A program made the position numbers and the translations under genes. Shown here piece by piece: positions 10,950-22,296 of a stretch of DNA of 64,000 nt (within the stretch, counting starts at the first letter, position 1; every line of letters starts with the position of its first letter). The stretch spans positions 62,001 to 126,000 of the forward strand of contig MBPM02000073.1 of assembly GCA_001695595.3 (NCBI GenBank), written 5' to 3'. The stretch is from Plasmopara viticola (taxonomy: Eukaryota > Oomycota > Peronosporomycetes > Peronosporales > Peronosporaceae). Below the pieces are notes generated by a model, which saw only the letters and a program-made list of their open reading frames with translations, was not told where the DNA came from and made no database searches.

Positions 10950-11123
10950 GACGATGAAGGAGCTGAAGCCAAGTTTGTGGTCGGCAAGCACGACGCAGAG
11001 GAGGACGAAGATGTGGTGGTGCTGCGGATCGCAGAGGACGCACAACGAACCCACCGACAGTTGGGCGGTAAGAAGTTTTCGTGGGAGCTTTGGCTAGGCG
11101 AGAAGTTTCTACTAACAAGATAG
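10950..11123 (+). pseudogene. Exon-like fragment of an unknown protein
   Basis: An open stretch of 57 codons with no start codon, bounded by TAA and TAG. It is acidic then basic (KFVVGKHDAEEDEDVVVLRI, later KKFSWELWLGEKF). The composition looks protein-coding. No family is recognised. Confidence 0.35.
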
Positions 11124-11148
11124 ATTGCGTACCAGATCATGTGACTTT

Positions 11149-11244
11149 ATGAAGTATGTTTACACGAGATACCGGGTAAATCTCGAGACATTCGAACAAC
11201 AACTTGCAAAGATCAATGGGAAGCTCGTCGTCGATACGTATTGA
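11149..11244 (+). pseudogene. C-terminal fragment of an unknown protein
   Basis: A 31-codon reading (YVYTRYRVNLETFEQQL..., ending VVDTY then TGA). The inverse copy at 62550-62640 keeps the same frame and stop, which argues for real coding ancestry. In that copy the upstream part is cut off by a copia insertion. Confidence 0.4.
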
Positions 11245-11399
11245 CCGAGAGTTAATACGCAGTGGCTGGCTTTACAAGCAGGCGAATGTCATGTACTTAT
11301 ATGAATAAGAGTCTTTATTGCGCAAATGTGAATCAACTTGAATTGAGAGAACGAAGGTAGCAACAAGAGAGTAGTGGGCATCGCTGCAGTAACAATTTT

Positions 11400-11773
11400 G
11401 ACAAGCCACGTGGAGATGTGCAGTTGCAGGATGGCATGCTGTCTGTACGCTTTTTAGAGATTTGAAAAAGCGAGCGCTCTGTTTTGAGGCAGCTGGTGAA
11501 GAATTTTTGTTTTTCTGCTCTGGATCGAGCGACGACGGTGCGAGCACCTGGGTCTATTTACTGCAGCGTTTGTCAGGCGGTGGAAACAGTACTATCTCGC
11601 CTTCTGCTGCCCTATTCAGCTCGCTATCTAATACCAAGCAATTACAGTCGGTGGATGGGTCAAACGGTGCTCGTATTTGCACTAGCACGATCGATGCACG
11701 GAGCATTCGCATCGTCGCAGAGCTGCGTCGAGTGCTGCACACAAGCACGTCACCGGAGGCAATAATATTCTAA
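11400..11773 (+). pseudogene. Fragment of an unknown gene (frame-shifted)
   Basis: Two overlapping frames each look coding: VQLQDGMLSVRFLE, then after a shift near 11460 the frame ALCFEAAGEEFLFFCSGSSD...TWVYLLQRLSGGGN, running to TAA at 11771-11773. The inverted homologue at 61986-62329 shows the same two pieces with different indels. No family is identified. Confidence 0.4.
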
Positions 11774-12143
11774 AATCTTTTTAGCTCTTTCGATCCCCGA
11801 TACCCATGTGCGAAATTCACGCAACCCTCGAATATTGAAAGTTTTGATGTTAATCTTACAAAGATCCTTGATTGTTGCAGCCAACCAACGTTCAAAACTT
11901 AAGGTAAAGGCGGTTTTGGCCCTGTATACTAAGGGGTGCTATAAAAAGGGGGTATGGCGTGATTAACGAAAACTACAGCGACTCCTTTTCGGAAAAGGTT
12001 GGGGTGACGCCCTCCTTCCAAGCGCGGGGGCTTAATGCTCGCGCGCTTCGGGCAGGTGCTCTCGGGCATCTGCAGGTCTCTAACGAGTCTCACCCTCGAC
12101 GCGACGGTCTCCAGCACCAGGCCAAACCCCCTTCCACGCCCTT

Positions 12144-12335
12144 AATCGCGCCAACCGCATCCGGATTGGCTCCTTTAATGTGAATTCTCTAGGTTCGAAG
12201 CGCAAGAAGCACGTAACACTCCCCGAAGATCTCCGGCGCTACCGCGTCGATATCCTTGGCCTCCGCGAAACCAAGATCTACGATAGAGGTGAGCACCGCA
12301 TTAATGACTTCCTTCTAACCCTGAAAAAAAAAAAA
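12144..12335 (+). pseudogene. LINE apurinic-type endonuclease N-terminus
   Basis: The reading RIGSFNVNSL...YRVDILGLRETKI matches the start of endonuclease/exonuclease/phosphatase domains of LINEs, including the catalytic Asn and the xLRETK Glu. It stops at an A-rich run (12324-12336), where the rest of the endonuclease and the RT palm are deleted. Confidence 0.75.
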
Positions 12336-12336
12336 A

Positions 12337-13119
12337 CGAAGCCAAGACCGAAGTCACCGAAATCCGCCGCCACTGCAACCCGTCGGGCGCCACTCGACAC
12401 GCCCGATCCCGAGAAGAAACCTGGCACCACACTAAGAAGCTCGGAACACTCCTCGGCAATATTAAAGGTCTATCCCGACGCAAGTCCCTGGCCACCCTCG
12501 CGCTCCACCGCCTCTGGTCCGTCTGGCTCCGCCCCACGTTCATCTCACCCAAGACACGCATTCGATTGTACAACACCTACGTTCTACCGATTCTGCTGTA
12601 CAACTGGGCTCTTACCAAGTCAGAGCTCCACGGCCTCGAGAGTTTCCATCGCCGCCAGCTTCGCTACGCTCTTGGCTATCGCTACCCCCGACCCATTTCG
12701 AATGCAAGACTCTACGACCTCTGTGATGAGCGGCCGCTGAGACTACGACTGACACAAGCTCGCTGGCGCCTGTTTGGCCATGTACTTCGCCGCTATCCCG
12801 ACATTCCAGCTGACCTCCAGATGCGTGCCTACTTCTTCTCCACCGCAGCAAAATGGCGCGACGTCCCCGCACCACGCTCCCCTCGACACTCGACCACAAT
12901 CTTGTTTCCCGTGGCTCCGGCTTTCGACTCCGGACAGCACAAGTCCTCGAAGTGGTACGTACCCTTGCACAAGACCGAAAGGAATGGAAGACCCATTTGA
13001 CCTCGGTGCTGGATGCACTGCCCGCCGAACGAGACTCGACGTATGCGGACACCACTCTATGCCGTGGACTAGCCAGACTGAGCCTAGCACGTGCATACCT
13101 TGGCAACGCGATAACGTAA
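12337..13119 (+). pseudogene. LINE ORF2 C-terminal region
   Basis: One frame reads KLGTLLGNIKG..., then LYNTYVLPILLYN, LESFHRRQLRYALG, LYDLCDERPLR and WRLFGHVLRR, typical of the region after the RT in LINEs. A frame change near 12850 moves the last part (TLAQDRKEWKTH) into the next frame, ending at 13119. No YxDD box is present, so the copy cannot be autonomous. Confidence 0.75.
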
Positions 13120-13146
13120 TACATTACATTACATTACAGCGACTCC

Positions 13147-14055
13147 CTGATAAAAAGGGTGTATAAACACTGTGCGGTGTGCGCCAGTCTACTTAAACAG
13201 CCAAGCGGCATAAGCAATTTTTATGATTAATTATTATAAAATGGCTCGAGTAAGAGGAACGCAAACTGCTGTCTCAAACCGCGACGAGCAACATACTAGC
13301 ACTCGGACAGCTTTTAATGGCACATAAATCAAGAGTCATTATGGACTCAAAGGTTGACAGTACTGCACAACAAAGCTGCAGTCTCAAAAGATTATTAAAT
13401 TGGCTTAAAGTAGCCTTCGGCTGCGGTCTAGAAAGCTGTGCGTCCGATTCTAGTCACAAGGGTGATTGATGCGACCGTGAGAGCCTTTTAATTTATCATC
13501 GATCGGTGAAAGCGCCATTCGATGGGTATAAACATATTGCGCCAATGCTGTAATTCTATAACATATTTACTATCAGGATTTTCGCTCCCAATTCAGCTAT
13601 ATAAATGGTCAACAAAATCTCAAAGGTGATACAGCTGCTAAAGCCGATGCAATGATTAAGATGACTATCGGTGTACTTGGGACGCTATTCATTTCCGATC
13701 GTAATTCAAAGGAATGATGCAAGTGCATCGCATAACAACGAATTGCAGTTTTCTATTACTTTAAGAGTAAGACACATTGCTTGATATTTTAAGACAGCAT
13801 TGGACCTCTTGGATTGCCGTTTAGTGGATGAAATCGAGATGATGTGTTCGCTATCAGGTAGTAAAGACATTGGATACCCCCCCTTATCAGAGCGGCTACT
13901 CACATTTGTCGCATGGACGTCTTGTCGTGTGGACCATATGTAGCAGGTTATGCGACCAATGGTGCGGCATTGGACCTCGCGACAGGTACAAAGAATCTAA
14001 CGTCCTTGCGTTATCGAGAATATACTATCGGCATTCCATGTAAACGAAAGCTTTG
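13147..14055. other. Duplicated intergenic block, no intact gene
   Basis: Inverse of about 60815-61780 and of 32800-33340 and 55870-56280. It holds the upstream part of the MAPEG-like pseudogene (MDVLSCGPY... stretch at 13913-14066) and short readings that are not preserved between copies. Confidence 0.5.
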
Positions 14056-14411
14056 CAAACATGGATAGCCTATCACGAAGATACAAAATTTTTGTCCGCT
14101 AAGCACAAACAGACGTTTGGGCTTGACAAGACGAGCAGTACTGCGACGTATGAGGCAGCGCAGCGTTGGGGAAGCATTGTCTTGAACGATTTGAGTCAAT
14201 TCCGTTAGGACTTATTATCTTTGGTGCAGGGATCATGGCTGGAGCGGACCCAGTCGTCCACTACCGAGCAATGATCGCGTTCACAGTGGCACGCTGTTTG
14301 CACACATACGCTTATGCGACTGCGATGCAGCCATTGCGCTCACTGAGTCACGGTGTGAGTGTGGCAGCTACGTTGGCTGGCCTCGGAAATGCTGTGAGCG
14401 CTATTCTTTAA
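14056..14411 (+). pseudogene. MAPEG-like membrane protein pseudogene (copy 1)
   Basis: Readings TKFLSAKHKQTFGL, AQRWGSIVLND, IPLGLIIFGAGIMAG, then ARCLHTYAYATAMQPLRSL resemble MAPEG proteins (membrane-associated eicosanoid/glutathione metabolism family), with an RW..IVLND..E segment and hydrophobic helices. A single lost base at the ND/ESIP junction (about 14190) splits the gene. Four more copies lie on the minus strand at 31391, 32410, 55482 and 60432, each broken differently. Family assignment is by pattern recall. Confidence 0.6.
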
Positions 14412-15489
14412 ACTTATGAGAGTTAATCTCTTTTTTCTTTGAATAAATTATTAGAAAAGTGAGTTTTTTTTAGCCTTTTAGCGAATCGTTGAACTGCCGA
14501 TACCCTTTTGGTAAACTGCTGGTACCCCTTGGTTTAAGCCAATGAGATTAGTTCATTCTATCAATGGGAGCAGTCTATTTTTGTTAATGAACACAGTGTT
14601 TTTCAACCAATAGAAAGAGAAAGCATTACCCATCTGACACCCCTTTTTGTCAACTGCCGGTACTCCCTGTTTTTTAACCGTAGATTCCTGAGTCAACTGT
14701 AGCAAAAAAATGTAATTTGGGTAGGTGATCGGTGAGGAATAAAATCGGCAAAAGCGAAACGAGTTCGGAACCAGCGTCCGCCACGTTGGTTGGGATCTCA
14801 GGGATCTCCTCGTACAAGTTGTGTAGAAATCGAGGCAGTCTTCGTGGAGATATGCGATCTCGAAGAGGCCATACGAACCTATGATTGACATGCCTGCCAA
14901 TTTAATGATATCATTTTTTCGAGAGTCGCATTAAATTAGGCAACATTTGTGGATGCCACGTAGAATACTGCCTAGAGACATCAAGAGTCTGCTTCCGTCG
15001 ATTCTAAAGGCTGCTGAACGTTGTCTAGAGCTGACTGTCTGAAGCCCACCCTCACTGTACGTGCAGCGATACACAGCGAGCGCATGCTTTGGTCTTCTGG
15101 TTGGTTCACGGTCGAGCAACGATTTGAAAAACGCATCTGCAGCTCTAGGACGCACTGAACTCTGCTCACTTGATAAACTAGGCACAATCGAAGTCGGAGC
15201 GCGTGGCTTGACACTCATCCGAAACTTTGCGATTTCTTGTCGGATTGCGTTATGTCGAGATACTCATCGACATCATCAGGGTTGATGTCATCGTAATCGT
15301 TGGGGGCTCGATAGTCTTCTTCAAATGGATGGCGTCGCTGGTGCAATCTGATTGCGAGGCGAGCCCCTGATAACTAAGAAGCCTCAAAACATCGCACCGG
15401 CAAGTAGTACTTTCTTTTCTGGGCAGGGATTGGCTTGAGCTTGAGTGGTGACTCAAAGAGGTCGCCATTCACGTAGTCGACACACGAGC
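14412..15489 (-). pseudogene. Decayed stretch with an unknown minus-strand gene fragment
   Basis: Two overlapping minus frames (15218-14931 and upstream) contain PFEEDYRAPNDYDDINPDD and, shifted, RPRAADAFFKSLLDREP. The acidic run looks coding, but stops and frame changes separate it from the rest. A further frame at 14900-14553 has no recognisable motif. This part is not visibly duplicated elsewhere in the window. Confidence 0.3.
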
Positions 15490-16235
15490 GTTCTGGGCGC
15501 AGGCGCACACGAAGCCCGTCTTGTGTATTAATCCAAAGGAGCGAGACTCCGATAGCACTTTGCCGTAGCTCGAGCAATGACTCGGTCAAGTGTACTCTTG
15601 AAGTATGGTAAGTAGCGATCAAACGGCCGTTTTGCAGTAAAGTTGACGCTGCTCCTTGCGTATTGAGGAAGGATCTGTTTGAATTTTTGGCAAGGCGGAG
15701 GCAGTCAGGTACGAAACACCCAATTTAAGTCTTGCTCGTATCAAATTGCTTTTTACGTCTAATGAACAGATTATTCCGATAAATTGTGACTAACTTTGCT
15801 TTATAATGTAAAGGAACCGCAAGTGGTTTGCTGAGAGTATACGAGTTGCACGGGCATTGCCACCAGCCAGTGATCGCACGCTAGAATGACGAACTATGTA
15901 TTCAATACCGCGGCATTCCACATACATCAATCACGTTAATGAATAGTAATAGCACGTCACCGTATGTCATATTACTAGTGTGACATCGCCCGTCTCAATG
16001 TTGTACTTGCACGCCTGCATGTAGATATTGTCGTTCATGTTAAGCGCAAGGAATCACGGAGATGGACTTGTCGTCACCTGTTTCGCTCACTGCTCGACAA
16101 TTTTTGACGTCGAAGGGTTCTAGCATTTGCAAGATTAAACACCACGGGCACATTTGCACGACAGTCTTTTTATGAGTCCAACTTTATAAAATTTCTTGAG
16201 CCTCACCAAACGAAATCTTTAGAAAGTAGGGTGGT
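15490..16235. repeat. Inverted copy of 50700-51430, decayed
   Basis: Shares the stretches AACGGCCGTTTTGCAG, CGCGGCATTCCACATAC and GACGTCGAAGGGT with 50700-51430 in inverse order. No frame stays open across copies. Confidence 0.55.
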
Positions 16236-16375
16236 TCAGGAACTCGAAAGGCAGTAAAACATGTGCGCCTGGACCTCTGGTAGTATTTTTTCGATGAGCT
16301 TTACCCGAACTAAAAGTCCAGCCATACGTGGCATACTTTCGTTAGCAGGGGTCGATAACATCAAAAATCGTGCTT
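16236..16375 (-). pseudogene. E4-type unknown ORF remnant (inverted)
   Basis: The minus-strand reading ...PANESMPRMAGLLVRVKLIE, then KILPEVQAHMFYCL, ends at 16236-16238. The 50540-50690 copy preserves this frame with substitutions only, which suggests a once-functional protein. Confidence 0.4.
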
Positions 16376-16429
16376 TGTAGATGGAATTGAATTGGATCTC
16401 AGACTGCAATATTTTTCTCCATGGAAGTC

Positions 16430-16890
16430 AAATGCATATCCATTTATAACCTCTTACCCCATTGCAGTAGATAGACGATATCTGTGTAGATTGGCGGTTT
16501 GTTGGCTGAAGGCATCCCCGATTTTGTTATACTTCTCCATGAATATGTCCACAGAAAAAAGAAATTATTGTTTATCGGCTTTGGTATAGCAGCAATTCTT
16601 TCAAATCCTTTGGCTATCAAAGAGTTAACATGTCTCGCTGGCATGCCAAATAGTCAATTTTCGCGATTGGCTTGCAAGTAACACGCACTCTCTTCAGCTG
16701 CGACAGTTTTCTCTCGGAGTTTACTTCGAAGGCGCAAGAGCCTCGACAGACGCTCACGGTACGTGACTGTTCGTGCTGGTCGTAGACTGTCACCAAACCA
16801 CTTGCAGCTCGTTTGCATTATAGAGCAAAGTTGGCCGCCCATCAGACTTGAAAAGCAGATCGTTATTATATTTGCATGACTTATTAGCAT
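16430..16890 (-). pseudogene. RXLR-like effector remnant (E2) with RLLR and EES
   Basis: A 78-codon minus ORF (16890-16654) has a moderately hydrophobic N-terminus, RLLR at residues 50-53 and AAEES at 64-68, then a TGA. Pieces FERIAAIPKPINNNF and LW..., the expected C-terminal half, follow in another frame (16644-16444). In oomycete RXLR effectors this order is signal peptide, RXLR, EER, effector domain. Signal-peptide quality is uncertain. Confidence 0.5.
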
Positions 16891-17187
16891 GACTAATATA
16901 TAAACGAATTGCTTTTTAGTCTTCGCTAAGCATGTCTAATATAATTACAAATTGCTTATAGTCAGCTAACTTTAAGGCTAACGCACTCAAGTATGACATA
17001 CTCGTTTAAACCTCGTTTAAAACGGGCATATCATACATGAGTGCGCTAGCCTTGTCAAAAATAGAAACAGATTCTCTAATATACACAAGGAGCAGCGTTG
17101 ACTTCACTGCAAAACGGCCTTTTGATTGAACCTACCATACTTTGCAAGCTTGACTTAATTTATTGCTCGAGCTAGGATAGATTGCTA

Positions 17188-17359
17188 TTAATGTCTCGCT
17201 TCGTTGGCTCGACACAATGAAAGGGCTTCATGTGCGCCTGGATTTATGGACGCCAATTCTATATAAGTGCTACTTGAACAAGCACTAGCGAGAAATACAA
17301 TGAATGCAAGCTATACTTTCGTTGGCAGCGACCGATAATACCAAGAAGGTATGGTGCAT
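17188..17359 (-). pseudogene. E4-type unknown ORF remnant (inverted)
   Basis: Inverse counterpart of 315-487 with the same hydrophobic start and the same internal stop. Confidence 0.35.
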
Positions 17360-17439
17360 TCTATCAATTGTTTCTTAGAAGAAATTGGTCTTGAAATAAA
17401 GGATCAAAGTATTTAAGTAACTAAAACCGACCGTCGAAG

Positions 17440-17765
17440 CCATCGCTGATTTGTGTCAATTCTTCATGAGTCCATAAGCCCACAAACAAACAGGTTATAT
17501 GGTGTTTTTGTCTTTGGTAATGCATTAATTCTCTTCGATCCTCTCACTTTCAAAGTGTTTATTTTTCTTGTTCGCGCTTCATGGGGCAAAGACTTAATTT
17601 TCGTGATTGGCTTACTTTAGAGCCCATTAATTACAATGGGCGAAGCCACCCTTTCTTCAGCTGCAGCAATTTCCTCTTGAAATTTAGTTCGAAGACTCTG
17701 AGAGCCTTGACTGGCGTCCACGGTACCATGACTATCGACAATGCTGTGACGCAAAGGTTGCATGA
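17440..17765 (-). pseudogene. RXLR-like effector remnant (E1), left-arm copy
   Basis: Mirror of 27956-28274. The reading DSHGTVDASQ, then SQSLRTKF and EEIAAAEERV, gives QSLR and EER, ending at a TAA. The signal peptide has been replaced by a short unrelated N-terminus. Confidence 0.55.
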
Positions 17766-17854
17766 GCTATTTTTTACAATTCATTTCCAACGACTAGAGT
17801 GACAAAGAAAACGAAGACAGCTTTTAAATGGTACAAGCTCAGTACGCCGTCAGC

Positions 17855-18119
17855 TATTGAGTTGGACCGCTTGGTTGGAAGCAAATTGTGAAGTGAATAT
17901 ATATATTGGTCCTTAGTTCGCAAACTGCTTGCTACCTCTAAGCCACTCATTCCATATACTAGATAAACTATACCGGCCACATGGTTTATCTAGACCAATG
18001 AAAATCTTTCGAACCTTCTCAAGGCTTCTAGTAGCTTTTGGAAGCTTCTCCTGTGACGTCACACCGTGACGTCATGACTATATCAAAGTATACGTAATCA
18101 TACAAGCGTAATACCAACA
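17855..18119 (-). repeat. 3' LTR of B(-) (265 bp)
   Basis: Minus strand TGTTGGTATTACGCTTG...CAACTCAATA (TG...TA ends). Two TGACGTCA sites. Nearly the same as the 3' LTR of B(+). Confidence 0.92.
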
Positions 18120-18132
18120 CTCCTACTCACCG

Positions 18133-21100
18133 CTAATGCTGGTTGCGCCTTGGTCTGATGCCACTTGCGTATAGCAAGTATTCGAGTCGCTTTGTCCCTA
18201 GTCCCTTAGTCAACATGTCCGCAAGCTGGCCCTCCGTCGATACGTATTTCACCACGATGATGTCTCGGACCACGTTCTCCCGGATGAAGTGGTGACGAAT
18301 GTCGACGTGCTTGGTCCTAGCATTGTAGCCCGCATTATTGGCAAGTTCGATCGCACCTTGATTGGCTTCCCAGACCAACGTGGCTCCCACTTGCTCATGA
18401 CCAAGATCCTTGAGCATCGCACGGACCCAAAGCACTTCTTGTGTACACAAGCTTAAAGCCATGTACTCCGCCTCCGCCGAGCGCAAAGCAACCGTACGCT
18501 GATACTTGGACTTAAAGATGACTGGTGCGCCGCCAATCATAACCACCGTCCCTGACACGGAGCGATCGTCAATGTTGCTGCCCGAGTCTGCGTCTGCGTA
18601 TGCTGCAGCTTGCACCTCACTAGCGCTGCCGTCATATGTAATCACATACTCACGTGTCGTCTTGAGATACCGAAGAACACGAATGGCCACCTTCCAATGT
18701 TGTTTACCTGGATTCTCCAAAAATCGTGATAATTGGGTGATGACATACGCCACATCTGGGCGCGTACATGTCGTGATGTATAACACACATCCGATCAACG
18801 ACCTGTACGGTTTCGACTGCATTTCTGCTCTCTCGACTTCCGTCGTTGGTGGTTGCATCTTTGACAGCTTCAAACCGGACTCACATGGGTTAGCCACTGC
18901 CTTTGCGTCCTCTTGGTTGAAACGGCTGACCACATCATCGATTTATCGAGTCTGTCGAATCATCAGCGTACTGCCGTTGCGGTCATGATCGATCTCCATA
19001 CCAAGAATAATTTTAGCCTTGCCTAGCTTCTTCATTCGATAAAACCTCTTGAGTGCTGTCTTGGCCTCTTGAATCTCCCTGCTGGTCTTGGCGGCAATGA
19101 TCATGTCGTCAACGTAGAGACACACATAGACGTAGTTGCTATCTTGACTCTTGACGTAGACACACTGATCTGCTCCGCTGCTACAAAATCCAATCTATAA
19201 AAACACAGCATGTATCGTCATGTTCCACGCACTTGCAGCCTGCTTGAGACCGTAGATCGCCTTGTCCAACTTGCACATCATTTTCTCGGCATTGGCTATG
19301 CGATTTGGCACTTTCATGTACACGACTTCTTTGAGATCACTATTCAGGAACGCCGCGTCTGCATCCAGCTGCTCAGTTACGAACCCATTCGCCACCACCA
19401 CAGCTAGCACGACCCTGGTCGAGTTCTTGTTTGCCACGAGCGAGTACGTCTCGAAGAAGTCGACACCAGATTTCTGCTTGAACCCCATAGCGACGGGTCG
19501 AGCGCTGTAGCGAACCACTTGTCCGTGCTCATTTCGCTTCTTGGCGAACATCCATCTACAACCGATTTTTTTTTTAATGTCTTGTCGTCTTGGTACCAGC
19601 GTCCAGGATCCGTTATCCGCGTGCGCCTTGAGCTCCGCTTGCGTCGACTGGCTCCATTTGCAATTGTCGCTGCTTTTTAACGCTTGACTGTATGTTGACG
19701 GAGCGTCGTCCGCCTCACCAACAGTTGCAGCATAGGCCAATACAGCCTCTGCAATAAGACTTTCATCATCAAATCTTACACACTTCGGAGAAGGTGGTTT
19801 ATCGCTGCTCTTTGACGCGTCTTCACTGCCATCACCATCCTCTAGCATCAGCGCTCTGTCTCGTAAGCGTCTTGATCGATCCATCTCCGGTTGAAACACC
19901 AACCGGTTTTCCTGAAAAGCTTGTCTCGGAACGTGATATTCCGTTATCTCATCACCTCTTGTTTCTTGAGTTTCTGGACCTAGTATTTGAGGTATGATGA
20001 TACCTGTATCACATAAAGTCGATTCCATCTCGTCCATCTCGATATCAGAAGCGCTTTCTTCGACATCTTCGATTGTCTCGTCTCTATCTAATTGACGAAC
20101 CATCGGATTCACTGCTTCGTCAGTGTCTTAAATATGCTTGACAATTGGTTATTTCTTCGATACCATTGTGTCGTATATGCCTTCAACTTCCCGCTCGTCT
20201 AGTCTTATGGAGCGTGATATGACAACCTTCGACCTTTCCAGATCGAACACTCTGTATCCTTTGGTGTTCTCCGCGTACCCGAGGAACATACACCGAAAAC
20301 TCTTTAACTCGAGTTTCGTCCTCTTGGCATCGTCAATATAAGCATAGCCTTGCGATCCAAACACACGCAAATGCTCAATCCTTGGCTTCAACTGGAAACC
20401 CAACTCGAACGGTGTGACGCCCGAATTCGCAGAGTTTGTGGGTCTGATGATCAAGTACACAGCCGTACTCACCGCCTCTGCCCACCACTGCATGCCGACA
20501 CCCTTGTAGTACAGCATACTCCTTGCCTTTTCCATGATCGTGCGGTTCATGCGTTCAGCAACGCCGTTCTGCTGCGGGCTATACGGTACTGTCCGCTGGT
20601 ACACGATACCATTACGGGCACATATATCGGCAATCTTCTTGTTGACGAACTCCGTCCCGTTGTCCGACCGTATACACTTTATGCGCTTGTCCCATTGATT
20701 CTCGTAGAATGCCTTGAACTCGCTAAGTTTTGCGGCCACCTCGCTTTTGTGCTTCATAAAATACGCTACCACAAATCTTGAGTAGTCGTCCACGAACGTC
20801 AACACGAATCTTGCCCCACCCTTTGAGGCCGTCTTCATCGGTTCCATCACGTCTGTGTGCACAAGCTCTAACACACGTGACGTCCTTGTCAGTGGCTGAG
20901 ACGGGAAGGTATCGACCGTCTGTTTGCCCTTCATGCAACCACTGCACAGCTTCTTAATGCTCTACTTCACCGCTGGCATACCGCTCGTAGCGCGCTGTGT
21001 CTTGTCCATACCAGCTTTTCCGGGGTGTCCCAAGCGAGCATGCCAAAGTTCCCACTCATTCATAGCCCCTGAGTATTCCACAAGCCGAGCTTCTTCTTGC

Positions 21101-21480
21101 TCAAAATCCAGGAAGTATGCCTTACCAATCTTCTTGCCGCTTGCAATCGCGCGCTTGGCACTCCAAATGACGCAGGATGAGCTTTGAATCTCCACCCTCA
21201 TGCCTGGTCCTGCCAATTTCCCGACTGACATCAATCGTCTATCGAGTTCTGGTATGTGCAGGACCTCGACCATCTTGATCCGTAGACCGTCCAGACCTTT
21301 CAGCTTGACTGTTCCCACTCCAGCCACTTGTAGATTCTTACCCATAGCAATAGAGACTTCTTGACCAGTCTTAAACTCCTTGTACTCAAAACGATCGATC
21401 CGATGTGGTGTCATACGCGACGTAGCCCCACTGTCGATGAGCCATTCTTCGCATCGCAGCTCACCAGCAGCAAACACAGC
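18133..21480 (-). pseudogene. copia B(-) pol, broken
   Basis: Pieces in order on minus: protease DSGATSR to the pre-integrase HARLGH (21477-20962), stop, integrase (20934-20149) with RSDNGTEF and NGVAERMN, stops, RT start (20112-19195) with AFLNSDL, a stop in VFL*IGF, LYVDDM (19125-18943), a stop in TR*IDD, then RNase H (18933-18133) with SAEAEYM and TKHVD. The RNase H motif DADWGS reads DADSGS. Confidence 0.9.
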
Positions 21481-21499
21481 ACCTTCTCCCTCGGCATCG

Positions 21500-21970
21500 C
21501 TACGCTTCGGGCAGTCCCGCTTATAGTGTCCGGCTTGGCCTTATTCAAAACATTGCGAGAGTCATCGACAGGCTCTCCAAGTGTCTGGAGGCCGACAACA
21601 AGCTCATCAGAAGCATCCAAGTGCTTCGACATCGTCGAGCCACTCTCCATCTTGAAATCATGCAGACGACGTGTCATCTCGACACGGTTGTGGAGCGTGG
21701 TTCGGGTGTAGAAGTCCCGCAAGATGACCCACGCGTGCATCGCCGTTTTTGCCGATCGTATCTTGGTCTGGTGTTGCAGCTCTGTGCCTTGAGCAATGAT
21801 ACCCAGTGCCTTAGCGTCGTTAAACAGCCAGGCTTTAGTCATCTCTTCCTCGTTCGTGATACTTGGACGTGTGCCAGCAATCCCTTGCGCGCCAACGTCA
21901 TGCGCATGTTGAACTCCCAGTGGAAGTAGGTTCCACTACCCAGGCGGACTTGACTTAGCTTGTTTGTCAT
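21500..21970 (-). pseudogene. copia B(-) gag, shortened and broken
   Basis: Starts MTNKLSQV. Relative to A and C it lacks roughly 80 codons between the ...VDDSR segment and the zinc knuckle, a deletion shared with B(+). The N-terminal third carries private changes, and the knuckle reads CF then E-stop where B(+) keeps CFKC. Confidence 0.85.
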
Positions 21971-22005
21971 GGTGGGCGTGGCGACTGGTGGTCTTGAAAC
22001 CTTTT

Positions 22006-22019
22006 TGCGGCTGTTAACC
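22006..22019 (-). other. Primer binding site of B(-), tRNA-Asn half type
   Basis: The minus strand GGTTAACAGCCGCA abuts the LTR, identical to that of A(+) although the LTRs differ. Confidence 0.7.
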
Positions 22020-22296
22020 TATTGAGTTGGACCGCTTGTGTGGTCGAAAGCAAATTGTGAAGTGAATATATAATAGTCCTTAGTTCGCAAACTGCTTGCT
22101 ACCTCTAAGCCACTCATTCCATATACTAGATAAACTATACCGGCCACCTAGTTTATCTGGACCAATGAAAGCCTTTCGAACCTTTTTAAGGCTTCTAGAA
22201 GCGTTTGGAGGCTTCTCCTGTGACGTCACAACGTGACGTCATGACTATATCAAAGTATACGTAATCATACCAGCATTAGGTAGTGTAATACCAACA
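22020..22296 (-). repeat. 5' LTR of B(-) (277 bp)
   Basis: About 12 bp longer than the 3' LTR through an extra CACTACCTAAT-type segment near its start. It differs from the 5' LTR of B(+) at many positions, in contrast to the near-identical arms. Confidence 0.88.

Larger units (their letters stand above)
11986..13134 (+). mobile_element. Non-LTR retrotransposon (LINE), internally deleted
   Basis: Flanked by a target duplication TACAGCGACTCC (11974-11985 and 13135-13146). The empty site exists in the inverted paralogous block at about 61771-61784. The 3' end is a short ACATT tandem run. The start (GGAAAAGGTTGGGGTGACG) and the 3' end are shared with a second, shorter copy at 49618-49939. Most of the RT core is missing. 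Confidence 0.88.
17001..22296 (+). repeat. Left arm of large inverted duplication
   Basis: Near-identical to the reverse complement of 23464-28738. It includes flanking effector sequence (17001-17854) and a whole copia B element. The outer edge lies inside the TTTAAACGAG palindrome and the inner edge is exactly the B LTR terminus. Shared nonsense and frameshift lesions show the duplication post-dates decay of B. Confidence 0.85.
17855..22296 (-). mobile_element. Ty1/copia retrotransposon B(-), defective
   Basis: LTRs at 17855-18119 and 22020-22296. The left flank is TCAGC (the inverse of the GCTGA target duplication of B(+)), but the right flank is ATCAC, so no target duplication of its own is seen. 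It shares the B(+) stops and gag deletion. Private lesions include loss of the second zinc-knuckle Cys. Confidence 0.93.

Noticed and set aside
14931..15218. Real 95-codon gene on minus
   Set aside because: A second frame over the same bases is equally open (15214-14981), there is no start context, and the upstream acidic coding-like piece is in another frame. Kept only as a decayed fragment.
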